In this document: positions 44,651 to 53,446 of the stretch, piece by piece
How positions within the stretch are numbered: position 1 is the first letter of the stretch
How the letters are laid out: every line of letters starts with the position of its first letter
DNA from: Sphingomonas sp. M1-B02
GTDB lineage: Bacteria > Pseudomonadota > Alphaproteobacteria > Sphingomonadales > Sphingomonadaceae
Reading direction: 5' to 3'
Assembly: GCF_026167525.1 (NCBI RefSeq)
Contig: NZ_CP110679.1
Location: forward strand, 2,715,501-2,779,500
Length of the DNA stretch: 64,000 nt
Notes under the pieces: model-generated
The model's database searches: none
The model's input: only the letters and a program-made list of their open reading frames with translations
What the model was told of the DNA's origin: nothing
Program-made: the position numbers and the translations under genes

Positions 44651-45355
44651 TCAGCGCAGAGGCGACGGAGGCGCGACCAGGCCCCGTTCGACGGCCGCCA
44701 GCGTGGCTTCCGCGCGAGACTGCACGTTGAGCTTCTGGTACAGGATCTTGATGTAGCTGGTCACCGTGTGCGGCGTCAGGCCCAGTTTCTGGGCCGCCTC
44801 GGTCGTGGTCATGCCGGCAGATATCAGCGTCAGCACCTCCACTTCCCTGGGCGTGAGCCCGGCTTCGTCGCGGCGACTGGCCCGGGGCCGCTCCTGGAAA
44901 TGCTGCATCATCCGCCATGCGATCGACGGCGACAACGGAGGCTCCCCTGCCTCCATCCGCCGCAGCAGCGTCGACAGGGTGGCCGCGTCGCGATCCTTGA
45001 GGAGATAGCCGCCGGCGCCCGCCGCGATCGCGTCGAACAGGTGCGCGTCGTCGTCATAGATAGTCGCGACGATCGCGGTGGTCGCGGGGTGGCGCGCGGC
45101 GATATGGCGCAGGAGATCGATGCCCGATCCGTCGGGCAGGCCGAGATCGATCAGCGCCATCGTGAAGGGAAGCGTCGCCCCGCGCTCCTGCCCGTCCAGC
45201 CAGCGGCGCGCCTCCGCCAAATTGGAAGCCTGGGCCACGGCCATGTCGGGAAACGTTTCGTGCAGCGCGTGGACCAGCCAGGCGCGCACGCTTTCCTGGT
45301 CCTCGACCACAAGACACTGGCGCGTCATGCCCCCGGACTCCGCTTCAACGGCCAT
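44651..45355 (-). CDS. NarL/LuxR-type response regulator
   Basis: The 234-residue protein has a receiver domain (CLVVEDQ acidic pocket, phosphorylatable Asp in MALIDLGLPDGSG, Lys in GYLLKDRD) and a C-terminal LuxR helix-turn-helix (LTPREVEVLTLISAGM, then TTEAAQKLGLTPHTVTSYI). It overlaps the end of the histidine kinase gene by 11 bases if ATG 45355 (GGAGG six bases before) is used; ATG 45328, beginning MTRQCLVVED, is the alternative. It is clearly the partner of that kinase. The Slam-type gene starts 130 bases downstream on the same strand, so the Slam/cargo operon is a likely target. Confidence 0.92.
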   Translation of the reverse strand: MAVEAESGGMTRQCLVVEDQESVRAWLVHALHETFPDMAVAQASNLAEARRWLDGQERGATLPFTMALIDLGLPDGSGIDLLRHIAARHPATTAIVATIYDDDAHLFDAIAAGAGGYLLKDRDAATLSTLLRRMEAGEPPLSPSIAWRMMQHFQERPRASRRDEAGLTPREVEVLTLISAGMTTTEAAQKLGLTPHTVTSYIKILYQKLNVQSRAEATLAAVERGLVAPPSPLR

Positions 45356-47519
45356 AGGAGACCTCCGTGGGCACCGCTTCGCGCGGGCGATAGGCATCGA
45401 GCGGCCAGCTGAGCGTCAGCTGTGCCCCGACCGCGGGGTATTCGATCGTCAGCGCACCGCCGATCCCGGCCAGCCGCCCCGCGATCCCCGTCAGCCCCGT
45501 CCCATGCTCGGCGCCGACCGCGATGCCGAGACCGTCGTCGGAAATCTCGATAGTGCCGGTATCGCCGGAGAGGGTCATCCGCACCGTCAGGCGCCTCGCA
45601 TCGGCATGGCGTATCATGTTGGTGACCGCTTCACGAATGGCGGACGTGATCGCTTTCGAATGGTGATAGGGCATCAGCTGGCCGGTTGCCTGGGGGAGGA
45701 TCGGCCAATCCAGTTCCATCCCGGCAGCCTCAAGCCGAGAGGCGGTCTCGTGGCGAATGTCCGCGATCACCCGCGAGAGCGGCGCGCTTTCGCCGATCAG
45801 CCCGGTCACGAGCGTGCGGATATCGCGCAGGGCATCCTGGAGCAGCGATTTGACCGGCCCGTCGGCCACATGGATCCCCGACAACAACCGCGCCCCGATA
45901 TCGTCGTGCAGGTCCTGCGCCATGCGCTTGCGCTCGTCTGCCGCCCCCCTTTCATACGATTGCAGCGCATCTGCCGCCTGCCCGCAGAGGGCGGCGATTT
46001 CCTCGACCAACTGGCGATCGTCGGGGGCGAAGAGGCGCGTCCCCCTTCCGGGATAGGCCAGCCGCGCGGTTCCGCCCGCCGGATCGCCGACCAGCATCGC
46101 GACGCCCTCTTCGGCAATTCGCGCCGAGCGCGTCTCCAGATCCTGCGTAGTAATCTCCAGCGGGTCGAACAGGCGCCGCATGAGCGCCTGCCAACGAGCC
46201 GCCCGGGCGGCAGGCGGCGCGAACGCGACTTCCATCACTGCGGCGAACATCTCGCTCCGTCGCAGTTCGGATCGCCTGGCGAACCGTGACGAGAGCGCCG
46301 CCCGTGCCGGCTGGTAGCCCAACCCGACCAGGATGAGCGAGAGCCCCAACGCCGGCCCCTGATCGAGCCCCAGGCCGTAAATCATCGCTGCATCGACGAG
46401 CCACAGCGCCGCCGTTCCGCACACCGCGAAGAGGATGCGAAAGCTCCAGGTCTTTGCCTCGAACAATCGATAGCGCAGCAGCCCGAAGGTGAGGCCGGCG
46501 TAGATCAGAAGCAGCAGCGGGAAGCCGAAGCTGCCATCGACGACCGCTCGTGCGCCCACCAGATTGGGCACTGCCAGCAAAGCGATGAATCCGCCGGCGC
46601 CCAGCACGACCGAGAGGCCGAACCACGTCAGCGCCGCGCGCGCCAGCGGATCGCCGCGGGTGGAGCGGAACTGGGCGATAAGCGCGGCGCACAATGCAAG
46701 GAAGAGCAATGTCACCAGCACCTGCGACCCGCCCGTGGTTTCACGCAGCCACACCAGCGTCCCCGCCAGGCCGTCCCCCGGTGGGTTGGTCCATTCCAGA
46801 AAGCGCCCGGTCGCCGTTACGACCGCCCACAGGGCGACGATCACGGTCCCCGGCCACACCAGCCTGGTCGACACGATCCGGCGCGGATAGATGCAGAACA
46901 GCGCGACCATCACGACCGCGAACAGCGTCCCCGCGATCTCGTGCGAAGACATCAGCCAGCGATAAAGTTCGCCGTCGATTGCCAGACTCCGGGAAATTGC
47001 GATCGACGAGCCCGCAACGACGAACGGGAACAGCAGTCCGGTCAACGCCACGAGGCGGTTCGGCATACTTTTAGGTTCTGCCGCGAGGACGATCGCGGAT
47101 ACTGCGATGCCCAAAAGACCCGGGATCAATATGAGCCAGAAGCTTAGCGGATTTCCCAATATTCCGCGACGGGCATCCACGGGATAGCGTTGACCCGCCA
47201 CGACCAATGAGGCGCCGGGCGCGCGCAGCATCGCGGCGAGCAGCGTCTGTCGCTGATAAAAATGATTGAGGGCCGCGGCATTGCCGAACTCGTCGGAGTC
47301 CTTGGCAATGTCCATAGGCTGGATTCGAACGCCGCGCCCCGCCTGCTCCAGCTCTACCGGGCCGATCGCCTGGCCATCGACTAATGCGACCACCGCACCT
47401 TCGCGCTCGACAAGCGCAACGCTCGTGGCCGGTTGCAGCGCGCCGATCCACACCGCGGCAACGGCAACGGCGAAGCCCAGCAACAGCATCGCTCGGACGA
47501 TGTTCACGGGCACCAGCAT
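45345..47519 (-). CDS. Membrane sensor histidine kinase, NarX/DesK (HisKA_3) type
   Basis: The 724-residue protein has an N-terminal membrane segment (10-28), a periplasmic part of about 95 residues, some eight further hydrophobic segments (about 125-400), a GAF-like region (about 430-520), the dimerisation helix with the phosphorylated His538 (RMAQDLHDDIGARLLSG) and a C-terminal ATPase domain (IREAVTNMIRHADA, DDGLGI, GTGLTGIAGRL). This fits kinases that pair with LuxR-type regulators. The many membrane segments suggest it senses a membrane or lipid-derived signal. It is the first gene of the kinase-regulator pair. Confidence 0.9.
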   Translation of the reverse strand: MLVPVNIVRAMLLLGFAVAVAAVWIGALQPATSVALVEREGAVVALVDGQAIGPVELEQAGRGVRIQPMDIAKDSDEFGNAAALNHFYQRQTLLAAMLRAPGASLVVAGQRYPVDARRGILGNPLSFWLILIPGLLGIAVSAIVLAAEPKSMPNRLVALTGLLFPFVVAGSSIAISRSLAIDGELYRWLMSSHEIAGTLFAVVMVALFCIYPRRIVSTRLVWPGTVIVALWAVVTATGRFLEWTNPPGDGLAGTLVWLRETTGGSQVLVTLLFLALCAALIAQFRSTRGDPLARAALTWFGLSVVLGAGGFIALLAVPNLVGARAVVDGSFGFPLLLLIYAGLTFGLLRYRLFEAKTWSFRILFAVCGTAALWLVDAAMIYGLGLDQGPALGLSLILVGLGYQPARAALSSRFARRSELRRSEMFAAVMEVAFAPPAARAARWQALMRRLFDPLEITTQDLETRSARIAEEGVAMLVGDPAGGTARLAYPGRGTRLFAPDDRQLVEEIAALCGQAADALQSYERGAADERKRMAQDLHDDIGARLLSGIHVADGPVKSLLQDALRDIRTLVTGLIGESAPLSRVIADIRHETASRLEAAGMELDWPILPQATGQLMPYHHSKAITSAIREAVTNMIRHADARRLTVRMTLSGDTGTIEISDDGLGIAVGAEHGTGLTGIAGRLAGIGGALTIEYPAVGAQLTLSWPLDAYRPREAVPTEVSYGR

Positions 47520-47645
47520 TCGAAACAGCGCCCCCCATATGTATCGCCTGCCTATTGCCCGTTTGGCATCGCCCGCGCCCTTATCGCAAGGGTGATGCAG
47601 CCTCGTAGCAATCCCGGGGAATATTCGACCAGCGTCCGATCGGGG

Positions 47646-48776
47646 TCACCATGCCCCGGCGAGGCGCTGCAGGAACATAGCCTGCACTGCCTTCAGATTT
47701 TCCTCCGCGGCGGCCGCGTAAGCGGCCTTGTCCGGCGTGGCTGCGACATTGTGGCTCTGCTTCAGATTGATGCCGCCTCCACCGCCGAAGCTGCTCGACA
47801 CCGCACCCGCCAGGAACAGGCCGCGAGCCGCGATATTGCTGGCGCTGGCGGTGCCGCTGTTCGCCATCGCCAGGCGCTCGCTCAGCAGATCCTGCGCGAA
47901 CAACAGGTCCGCAGGGATCCGGATGTCCGCCCGCCCACCCTTGCCCGCATAGGACGTCACATCGACGCTCGATCCGCCCGCCTCGATCGCGAAACGCGGA
48001 TCGCCGATAAACGCGTCGCCGGAGCGAAGCGCCGCAAACAGGCGCGAGGGCTTGTCGGTCTCGCGGATTCCGATGACCAGGCGAACGTGCATGACGGCTG
48101 CGTTCGCCTCCTGCCCCAGCCGCATCTCGCCCAGTTGCGCACCGCCTGCCTTCATCGCCTTGCCCATGCCCATGAAGCCCCTGGCCATGCCGCCGAACGG
48201 GACTAGGCCACCCAAGCCCGAAGCCGTCCTCGCCGCGCCCGATTGCGCCGCAGCGCGTTCGCCCTCGAGAAAATAATAAGGCGTCGCCCGCGCGCCGAAG
48301 ATGCGGTTACGCCCCATCGGCGTATCGACCATCGCCGGCGTGGCCTTCGCCAGCCCGGCGATGCCGCGGTTCCAGCTCGCCATGGCTGCGGCCGCGTCGG
48401 GGCCGATGACGGTGATGCCTTGGCTCTGCAATCCTGCAGTCCATGCGGCATAGAGCTGATCGACCAGCGCCTGCGCCGCGACATCCTCGAGACCGGCGAT
48501 CGCGTAGTTCACCGCGACCGCACCGTCGCGCTGGCGCATCGAAAGGCCGGTGCTCCGATCGACGAACTCCACGGTGAATTGCGGGATCACGACCGAGCGG
48601 ATGCCGCGCAGGACCTCGAGCTTGCTTGCTTTTGTCAGCCGCGCCGCATCCGCCGCCCGGGCGTCGAACGCTATCGGCTTCGCCTCCCGCTTCCCACCCA
48701 GCAGCTGTGCCGAAGCGGGCGTCGACAAGAATGACAGCGCGATCGCCATCGCTACCGCATTTCTAAACTTTAGCAT
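47646..48776 (-). CDS. Exported protein of unknown function
   Basis: The 376-residue product has a signal peptide (MLKFRNAVAMAIALSFLSTP, then ASAQ) and a mature part without recognised domain. Features seen: an early AARLTKASKLEVLRGIRSVV segment, GITVIGPDAAA, a Gly/Met-rich stretch GLVPFGGMARGFMGMG, and a late NLKQSHNVAATPDKAAYAAA. The ATG at 48776 follows GGGAC; the frame to 48899 is not needed. It reads leftward toward the kinase gene with 126 bases between. A periplasmic or outer-membrane-associated role is all that can be inferred. Confidence 0.7.
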   Translation of the reverse strand: MLKFRNAVAMAIALSFLSTPASAQLLGGKREAKPIAFDARAADAARLTKASKLEVLRGIRSVVIPQFTVEFVDRSTGLSMRQRDGAVAVNYAIAGLEDVAAQALVDQLYAAWTAGLQSQGITVIGPDAAAAMASWNRGIAGLAKATPAMVDTPMGRNRIFGARATPYYFLEGERAAAQSGAARTASGLGGLVPFGGMARGFMGMGKAMKAGGAQLGEMRLGQEANAAVMHVRLVIGIRETDKPSRLFAALRSGDAFIGDPRFAIEAGGSSVDVTSYAGKGGRADIRIPADLLFAQDLLSERLAMANSGTASASNIAARGLFLAGAVSSSFGGGGGINLKQSHNVAATPDKAAYAAAAEENLKAVQAMFLQRLAGAW

Positions 48777-49193
48777 GTGCTTCGTCCCTTCGCCTGCCAG
48801 TGCAGTTGCAGCCGGGGCGTGAGGGTGCACCCCTGGAGTCAGGGGGTTGGTTGGAAGAATCGTGCATCGCGCCGCTATTGAGAAGCGATTAGCGGCCACG
48901 CACGCCGCGCAGCTACCAACATGGCCGAAACTGGTTCCGCACCCCAGCCTGCAGGCATGCTCGGCTCAGGGCTCCCGGACGGCTCCACCAGAACGATCGC
49001 CGCTTGCTTAAAAGACAAACGAATCGATCGCTTCCAATCCCGGTCGTTTCGCTCAAAGTCGCCGATCCTGCGCGGCCTCAATAGTCTCGTCCCTGTATCC
49101 AGCGACCAGTTTCGGGAAAACGCAAAGGAGAACAGATATCAGGAGCGCGACCTCACCGAAAACCTTGAGGGGATCGAATGCGCCCTGCGGCGG
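48777..49193. other. Intergenic region, no gene seen
   Basis: About 417 bases between the exported protein and the XRE regulator, both on the minus strand. An ORF on the plus strand (48921 onward) runs into the antisense of the regulator and has no similarity. No repeat or strong hairpin was noticed. Confidence 0.4.
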
Positions 49194-49436
49194 TCAGGGC
49201 GATGGATCGCCATCAGCTGCGGCGTCGTCGTCCGATCGTTCATAGCCGAGCAGGTCGCCCGGCTCGCAATGAAGATAGTGGCAGATCGCCGCCAACGTGG
49301 AGAATCGCACTCCCTTCACCTTGCCCGATTTCAGCAGCGAGAGGTTCGATTCTGTGATCCCGATCGCCTCGGCCAACTCCTTGGAACGGACCTTGCGCCG
49401 GGCGAGCATGACGTCGAGGTTGACGATGACAGGCAT
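49194..49436 (-). CDS. XRE-family helix-turn-helix regulator (YozG-like)
   Basis: The 80-residue protein is almost entirely an HTH domain: MPVIVNLDVMLARRKVRSKE, then LAEAIGITESNLSLLKSGKV and FSTLAAICHYLHCEPGDLL, followed by an acidic tail. This small XRE type is regularly paired with a DUF2975 membrane protein, as here: its ATG shares one base with the stop codon of that gene. The pair is thought to regulate itself or a membrane-linked response; the target is unknown. Confidence 0.9.
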   Translation of the reverse strand: MPVIVNLDVMLARRKVRSKELAEAIGITESNLSLLKSGKVKGVRFSTLAAICHYLHCEPGDLLGYERSDDDAAADGDPSP

Positions 49437-50062
49437 CAGACGATTTCGGCCATGTCCGCGCGTGCCTTGAGCCCCGCCGAGATCGTCCACGTAGCCGCCA
49501 ATATGCCGGCGGCGATCAGGAGCATGATATAGCTCGTGGCGCCGGTATCGGGATCGTACCAGAAGAGGTCGTGGCCCGGCAGCACGCCTTGCACCAGCAT
49601 CCCCGTCCTAAAGCCATCGACGATCGGGAAGCCGAGCGAGATCGCGACGCACGCCCACCCCACGGCCATCAGCCATGGCAGGCCCGATTCGACCGCCTCG
49701 GGCACCAACCGCGTCGATCGCCACAGCGCCACCCCCATCCCGCACAGGATGACGATCACCGGAACGTCGATCAGCAGGGTGAGGAGGAAGTGAGCGGTTC
49801 GCACGTCGGGCGTCTCGAGCCGCCGGAGGTAGCGCGTCCTGAGCGCCGGATCGGCCGCGAGCTTGAACCGCGCCGCCTCGGGCAGCAGCGCCTCCGGCTC
49901 GCCGATGACGCCTCGGCTCAGGCTCCCGCTCCAGCCGATATAGCCGGGCGCCACCAACGGCAGCGGCGCCTCGGCGATCCTGACGGCGCCGAGCACGAAG
50001 AATAAGAGCGCGATGGCCCGCACCGCGGCACGTTTGCCACGCGACAGCATATATCTGTCCAA
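49436..50062 (-). CDS. DUF2975 membrane protein
   Basis: The 208-residue protein has four hydrophobic segments (about 14-36, 93-113, 128-148, 176-196), the typical DUF2975 layout, and a large loop after the first. Proteins of this family occur next to small XRE regulators and may sense a membrane signal and control the regulator. Both genes overlap by one base. Function is not established. Confidence 0.82.
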   Translation of the reverse strand: MDRYMLSRGKRAAVRAIALLFFVLGAVRIAEAPLPLVAPGYIGWSGSLSRGVIGEPEALLPEAARFKLAADPALRTRYLRRLETPDVRTAHFLLTLLIDVPVIVILCGMGVALWRSTRLVPEAVESGLPWLMAVGWACVAISLGFPIVDGFRTGMLVQGVLPGHDLFWYDPDTGATSYIMLLIAAGILAATWTISAGLKARADMAEIV

Positions 50063-50155
50063 CAGCTATGACTTTCTGTTTTACGAAAATTAATAATGGT
50101 ATTACATCATGGCCATCGGGCTTCGGCAAGAGCGGGCGCGAAAGGGAGGTGGCAC

Positions 50156-50818
50156 ATGAAGCGTTTAGCATGGTGGGCATGGCTACTAATGCCGGGGGCG
50201 GCGGCAGCGCAGGAGCGGGTCGAAACGCCAGAGACGGACCGCCAGCCAGAGATAGCGGTCGGGGTGTTCGAGCACGGCGCGAATTTTCACCCACTTGGCG
50301 ACCGGCTGTTCTTCCCCCGGACGCCCCCCGGCGTGCTGGTAGAGGGTGCGGAGGAGGATGGCACGGTCGACATCCAACTCGTCGGCCGCACCGCACCGAT
50401 CCAAGTGCTTCTCAAGCCGCGGCTTGCGGCCAAGCTACAGGTCAGTACCGCGGGCCGTACCAGCTTCGCCAGCGTGGGCTTGGAATGGCGCCAACATGCC
50501 TTTCGCGGACGCGTCTATGGACAGGTGGGCATGGGCCTGACCGTTATCGATGGCTACAGCTTCACCCCCGATCCCTTCGCGCCCGACCTGTCGCGCGGCG
50601 AAGCGCTGCGTCGATACGATATCTATCGGCGGCGCACCGCCTTTGGTTCGCGATTGATGTTCAATCCCAATGCGTCACTGGGCTTGCGGATCGACCGGCG
50701 CCTGGCGATCGAACTGGCGTGGGAGCATTTCAGCCACCGCCAGATCTTCAGCGAGACGAACCCCGGTATCGATAATCTGGGCCTGCGCCTAGTAAGGACA
50801 TTAGGCCCGCGTCGATGA
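50156..50818 (+). CDS. PagL-like acyloxyacyl hydrolase (lipid A 3-O-deacylase family)
   Basis: The 220-residue protein has a signal peptide (MKRLAWWAWLLMPGAAAAQ) and a beta-rich body expected to form a small outer-membrane barrel. The C-terminal motif WEHFSHRQIFSETNPGIDNL matches the PagL active-site region, with the conserved His and Ser two residues apart; the Asn that normally follows Ser is His. PagL removes the 3-O acyl chain from lipid A. Sphingomonads use glycosphingolipids rather than LPS in their outer membrane, so its substrate may be different. GGGAGG lies seven bases before the ATG. The DUF2975 gene diverges from it with 93 bases between. Confidence 0.75.
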   Translation: MKRLAWWAWLLMPGAAAAQERVETPETDRQPEIAVGVFEHGANFHPLGDRLFFPRTPPGVLVEGAEEDGTVDIQLVGRTAPIQVLLKPRLAAKLQVSTAGRTSFASVGLEWRQHAFRGRVYGQVGMGLTVIDGYSFTPDPFAPDLSRGEALRRYDIYRRRTAFGSRLMFNPNASLGLRIDRRLAIELAWEHFSHRQIFSETNPGIDNLGLRLVRTLGPRR

Positions 50819-51256
50819 TATTCTTGCGAAGCTTATCGCAATTCAGTCGGTACCGGCCCGTGATAAATCAAGATGATATCGACGTTTAAACGCCGGAGCG
50901 GTAACACTCCGCTCGACGCTATAATCGGTGACGCAGCGCTCTCGCGCCGAGTGGGAAGAAAAAATGTGAGGAAACAGCGGCATTATTTAGCTAAAGCAAG
51001 CCACCTCGGTTGGATCCTAGATTTATTCTGATCGAACAATTTCGCAATCATGAGAATTCCTTTCGCTCTTCGGCGTATCCGGGCCGTCGGCTACCGGGCG
51101 TCTATCGGACGACGATCAGCGAAAAAGCAGAGTTCAGGAGCGTCGAGCGCATGGCCGCCGCATTGCCACGGCGCCCCGGCAGCATGCATTTGGCGCTTTC
51201 GCCGCGGCATATTTTCACGCTACCAATTACGAAACGATAATTGGGGGGAGACCAGT
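50819..51256. other. Intergenic region, no gene seen
   Basis: About 440 bases between the PagL-like gene and the Gfo/Idh/MocA gene, both rightward. The in-frame extension of the latter from 51050 lacks a signal and family similarity. The AT-rich part at 50870-51010 probably holds the promoter of the oxidoreductase gene. Confidence 0.4.
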
Positions 51257-52579
51257 ATGACCGCCAGCTTCGACCGCCGCAGGTTGCTCGCCGGCGGTCT
51301 CGCCGCTTCGGCCACCCTGACTCCCCTCAGCGAAGCCTTTGCCCAGCGCCGCCGCTTGTCCGCCAACGACAAGGTTCAGGTGGGCTTGATCGGTTGCAAG
51401 GGCATGGGCTGGTCGAATCTCACCGCGATGCTGAAGGGGGCCGATGTCGAGACGGTCGCGCTTTGCGACGTGGACGCCAGGGTCCTCGCCGAGCGCGGCG
51501 CCGAGCTCAAGAAAGCCACCGGCCGCGCCCCTCGCCTCTATGACGATTATCGCCGCATGCTCGACGACAAGTCGGTGGACGCGGTGATCATCGCCACGCC
51601 CGACCATTGGCACGCGCTCCAGCTTGTCGACGCGATGTCGGCGGGCAAGGATAGCTATTGCGAGAAACCGCTCGGCAACTCGATCGCCGAATGCCGCGCG
51701 ATGGTCGCCGCCAAGCAACGCCACAACCGCGTCGTTCAGGTCGGCCAGTGGCAGCGCAGCAACCAGCATTGGGCCGACGCCATCGCTTATGTCCATTCGG
51801 GCGGCATCGGCCGGGTGCGCAAGGTCAAGGTCTGGGCCTATATCGGCTGGAAGAAGAATCTTCCTGTCCAGCCGGACCAGGCGGTGCCCGAAGGCGTCAA
51901 CTATGACCGCTGGTTGGGGCCGGCGCCGCAGCGGCCGTTCAATCCCAATCGCTTCCACTTCACTTGGCGCTGGTATTGGGATTATGCGGGCGGCTTGATG
52001 ACCGATTGGGGGGTGCACCTGATCGACATCGCGCTGCTCGGCATGAGGGCCCAGGTGCCACGCTCGGTCAGTTCGCTGGGAGGCCCCTATGGTTATCCCG
52101 TCTCGGCCATGGAAACGCCGGACACCCAGACCGCAATCTACGACTTCGGCGACTATTCGGTGGAATGGGAACATGCGGTCGGCATCGGTCACGGCCCCTA
52201 TGGCGGCCATGGCCATGGCGTCGCCTTTGTCGGCGAGACCGGCACGCTGGTGGTGGATCGCGACAAATGGTGGGTCTCGCCCGAGATGAGCGACGGCAAG
52301 CCAGTGATCGCGGCGATTCCTGTGGCGCCGGCCTCGGACAAGGGGCTCGATCGCCATACGGCGGACTTCATCGCCTGCATCAAGGATCGCGCGCGCACGC
52401 CCGCTTGCCCAATCGAATCGGCGGCCAACACCGCGATCGTCTGCCAGATGGGCAACATCGCCTGGCGCACCGGCCGCAAGGTTCACTGGGACGCGAAAGC
52501 GGGCGAGTTCACCGACGACGCCGAAGCCAACGCCCTGATCACGCCGCGCTATCGCGCACCGTATCGCCTGCCGGCGTGA
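51257..52579 (+). CDS. Tat-exported Gfo/Idh/MocA-family oxidoreductase
   Basis: The 440-residue protein has a twin-arginine signal (SFDRRRLLAGGLAASAT to AFAQ), a Rossmann fold (VGLIGCKGMG), the family lysine in CEKPLGNS, and a C-terminal domain with DWGVHLIDIA. Proteins of this periplasmic subgroup, with bound NAD(P), act on sugars or glycosides; glycoside hydrolases and epimerases are known among them. GGGGGGAG lies six bases before the ATG at 51257. No operon partner lies close, but a beta-galactosidase and receptor follow 1 kb further right on the same strand, so a role in glycoside breakdown is plausible. Confidence 0.88.
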   Translation: MTASFDRRRLLAGGLAASATLTPLSEAFAQRRRLSANDKVQVGLIGCKGMGWSNLTAMLKGADVETVALCDVDARVLAERGAELKKATGRAPRLYDDYRRMLDDKSVDAVIIATPDHWHALQLVDAMSAGKDSYCEKPLGNSIAECRAMVAAKQRHNRVVQVGQWQRSNQHWADAIAYVHSGGIGRVRKVKVWAYIGWKKNLPVQPDQAVPEGVNYDRWLGPAPQRPFNPNRFHFTWRWYWDYAGGLMTDWGVHLIDIALLGMRAQVPRSVSSLGGPYGYPVSAMETPDTQTAIYDFGDYSVEWEHAVGIGHGPYGGHGHGVAFVGETGTLVVDRDKWWVSPEMSDGKPVIAAIPVAPASDKGLDRHTADFIACIKDRARTPACPIESAANTAIVCQMGNIAWRTGRKVHWDAKAGEFTDDAEANALITPRYRAPYRLPA

Positions 52580-52700
52580 GCCACGCTCATTCACCGAACA
52601 CTCTTGCTCGCGTTCTGCGCATCCGCCGCTCGGCGGCTTGGCCGATGTCGACTGGACATAACGCCCGACTTGGCCACCGAGTCAGCCAGATTCGTCTCCG

Positions 52701-52952
52701 TCAGCGGCGCCCGCGCAGCGAGTTGAGGATGGCGACGGCGGCGACGCCGACGAAGGCGGCGCTGGTCCAGGGCCGCGCCTTGGCGAAGCTCTTGGCCTTT
52801 TCGGTGAGCGGCGCGTCGCCCGAAAAATGTGTACGAAAGGCGTCGGTCAATGCGGTCTTGCCGTTCGATGCGGGCGCGGTGTTGGCGTCGGCATCGGCGC
52901 GGGCATTGCCGGTAGCCATATCATCGGGTGCGGTGGTCGTAATGTCGTTCAT
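52701..52952 (-). CDS. Small single-pass membrane protein, ElaB/YqjD-like (DUF883 type)
   Basis: The 83-residue protein has a polar, Ala/Thr/Asp-rich N-terminal half, a KAKSFAKARPWTSA linker, and a C-terminal hydrophobic stretch (AFVGVAAVAIL) with a final RGRR. This resembles the C-tail anchor of the DUF883/ElaB proteins that bind ribosomes at the inner membrane in stationary phase, though it is shorter. GAGGG lies before ATG 52952. Probably stress-induced. Confidence 0.65.
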   Translation of the reverse strand: MNDITTTAPDDMATGNARADADANTAPASNGKTALTDAFRTHFSGDAPLTEKAKSFAKARPWTSAAFVGVAAVAILNSLRGRR

Positions 52953-53067
52953 GAGATCCCTCTTCGGTCGCAACAATATGCGTCACCCGACGCTAAACGC
53001 ATCTGACCGCCGCCCGCTCCCGATCCGCCTTAAAAAGGACAAGCCCTGACGGTCGACCCGTGCGGAC

Positions 53068-53307
53068 TCAGTCGCCGATTTCTTGCCAGCTCTTCTCGCT
53101 CACCTCTACGTCGAACTTCTTGGCCGCAGCCTTGATCCGCCGCCACGCCGCATCGCGCTCGGCGTCGGACACGTCCCTGACCTGGTTGAAGCGTGCGATT
53201 GCGTTTCGCACGTGGCTAGCATTTTCGAGCGGTTCCTTGCGCTGCTCGGGGAAGGCGAAATCGCCCTTGTCGAGTTCGTTGCGGTCTTCGGTGCTGAGCT
53301 CGCCCAT
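53068..53307 (-). CDS. Small soluble protein, DUF6582-like
   Basis: The 79-residue product starts at ATG 53307 with GGAGG five bases upstream; the longer frame is not supported. It contains LPEQRKEPLENASHVRNAIA-like content (FAFPEQRKEPL, then SHVRNAIARFNQV) and a helical end ERDAAWRRIKAAAKKFDVEV. The PEQRKxP and HVRNAIARF motifs are typical of a small family found alone and at the ends of phage-related proteins. Function unknown; possibly stress linked. Confidence 0.7.
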   Translation of the reverse strand: MGELSTEDRNELDKGDFAFPEQRKEPLENASHVRNAIARFNQVRDVSDAERDAAWRRIKAAAKKFDVEVSEKSWQEIGD

Positions 53308-53446
53308 CATCGCCTCCATTGAATGGCGAGGGGTGAACGCATGGTCCGGCAATTCGTCTCCGACGCAGCACGAAGGCGCAAGCGCGTTGCCCAACCCCGG
53401 CGCCTGTGCATATACTCAGACTAATAAGATAAAGGGAGAGTGGGGC

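Noticed and set aside
51227-52594. 455-codon minus-strand frame
   Set aside because: Antisense to the Gfo/Idh/MocA gene, no family motif and no ribosome binding site.
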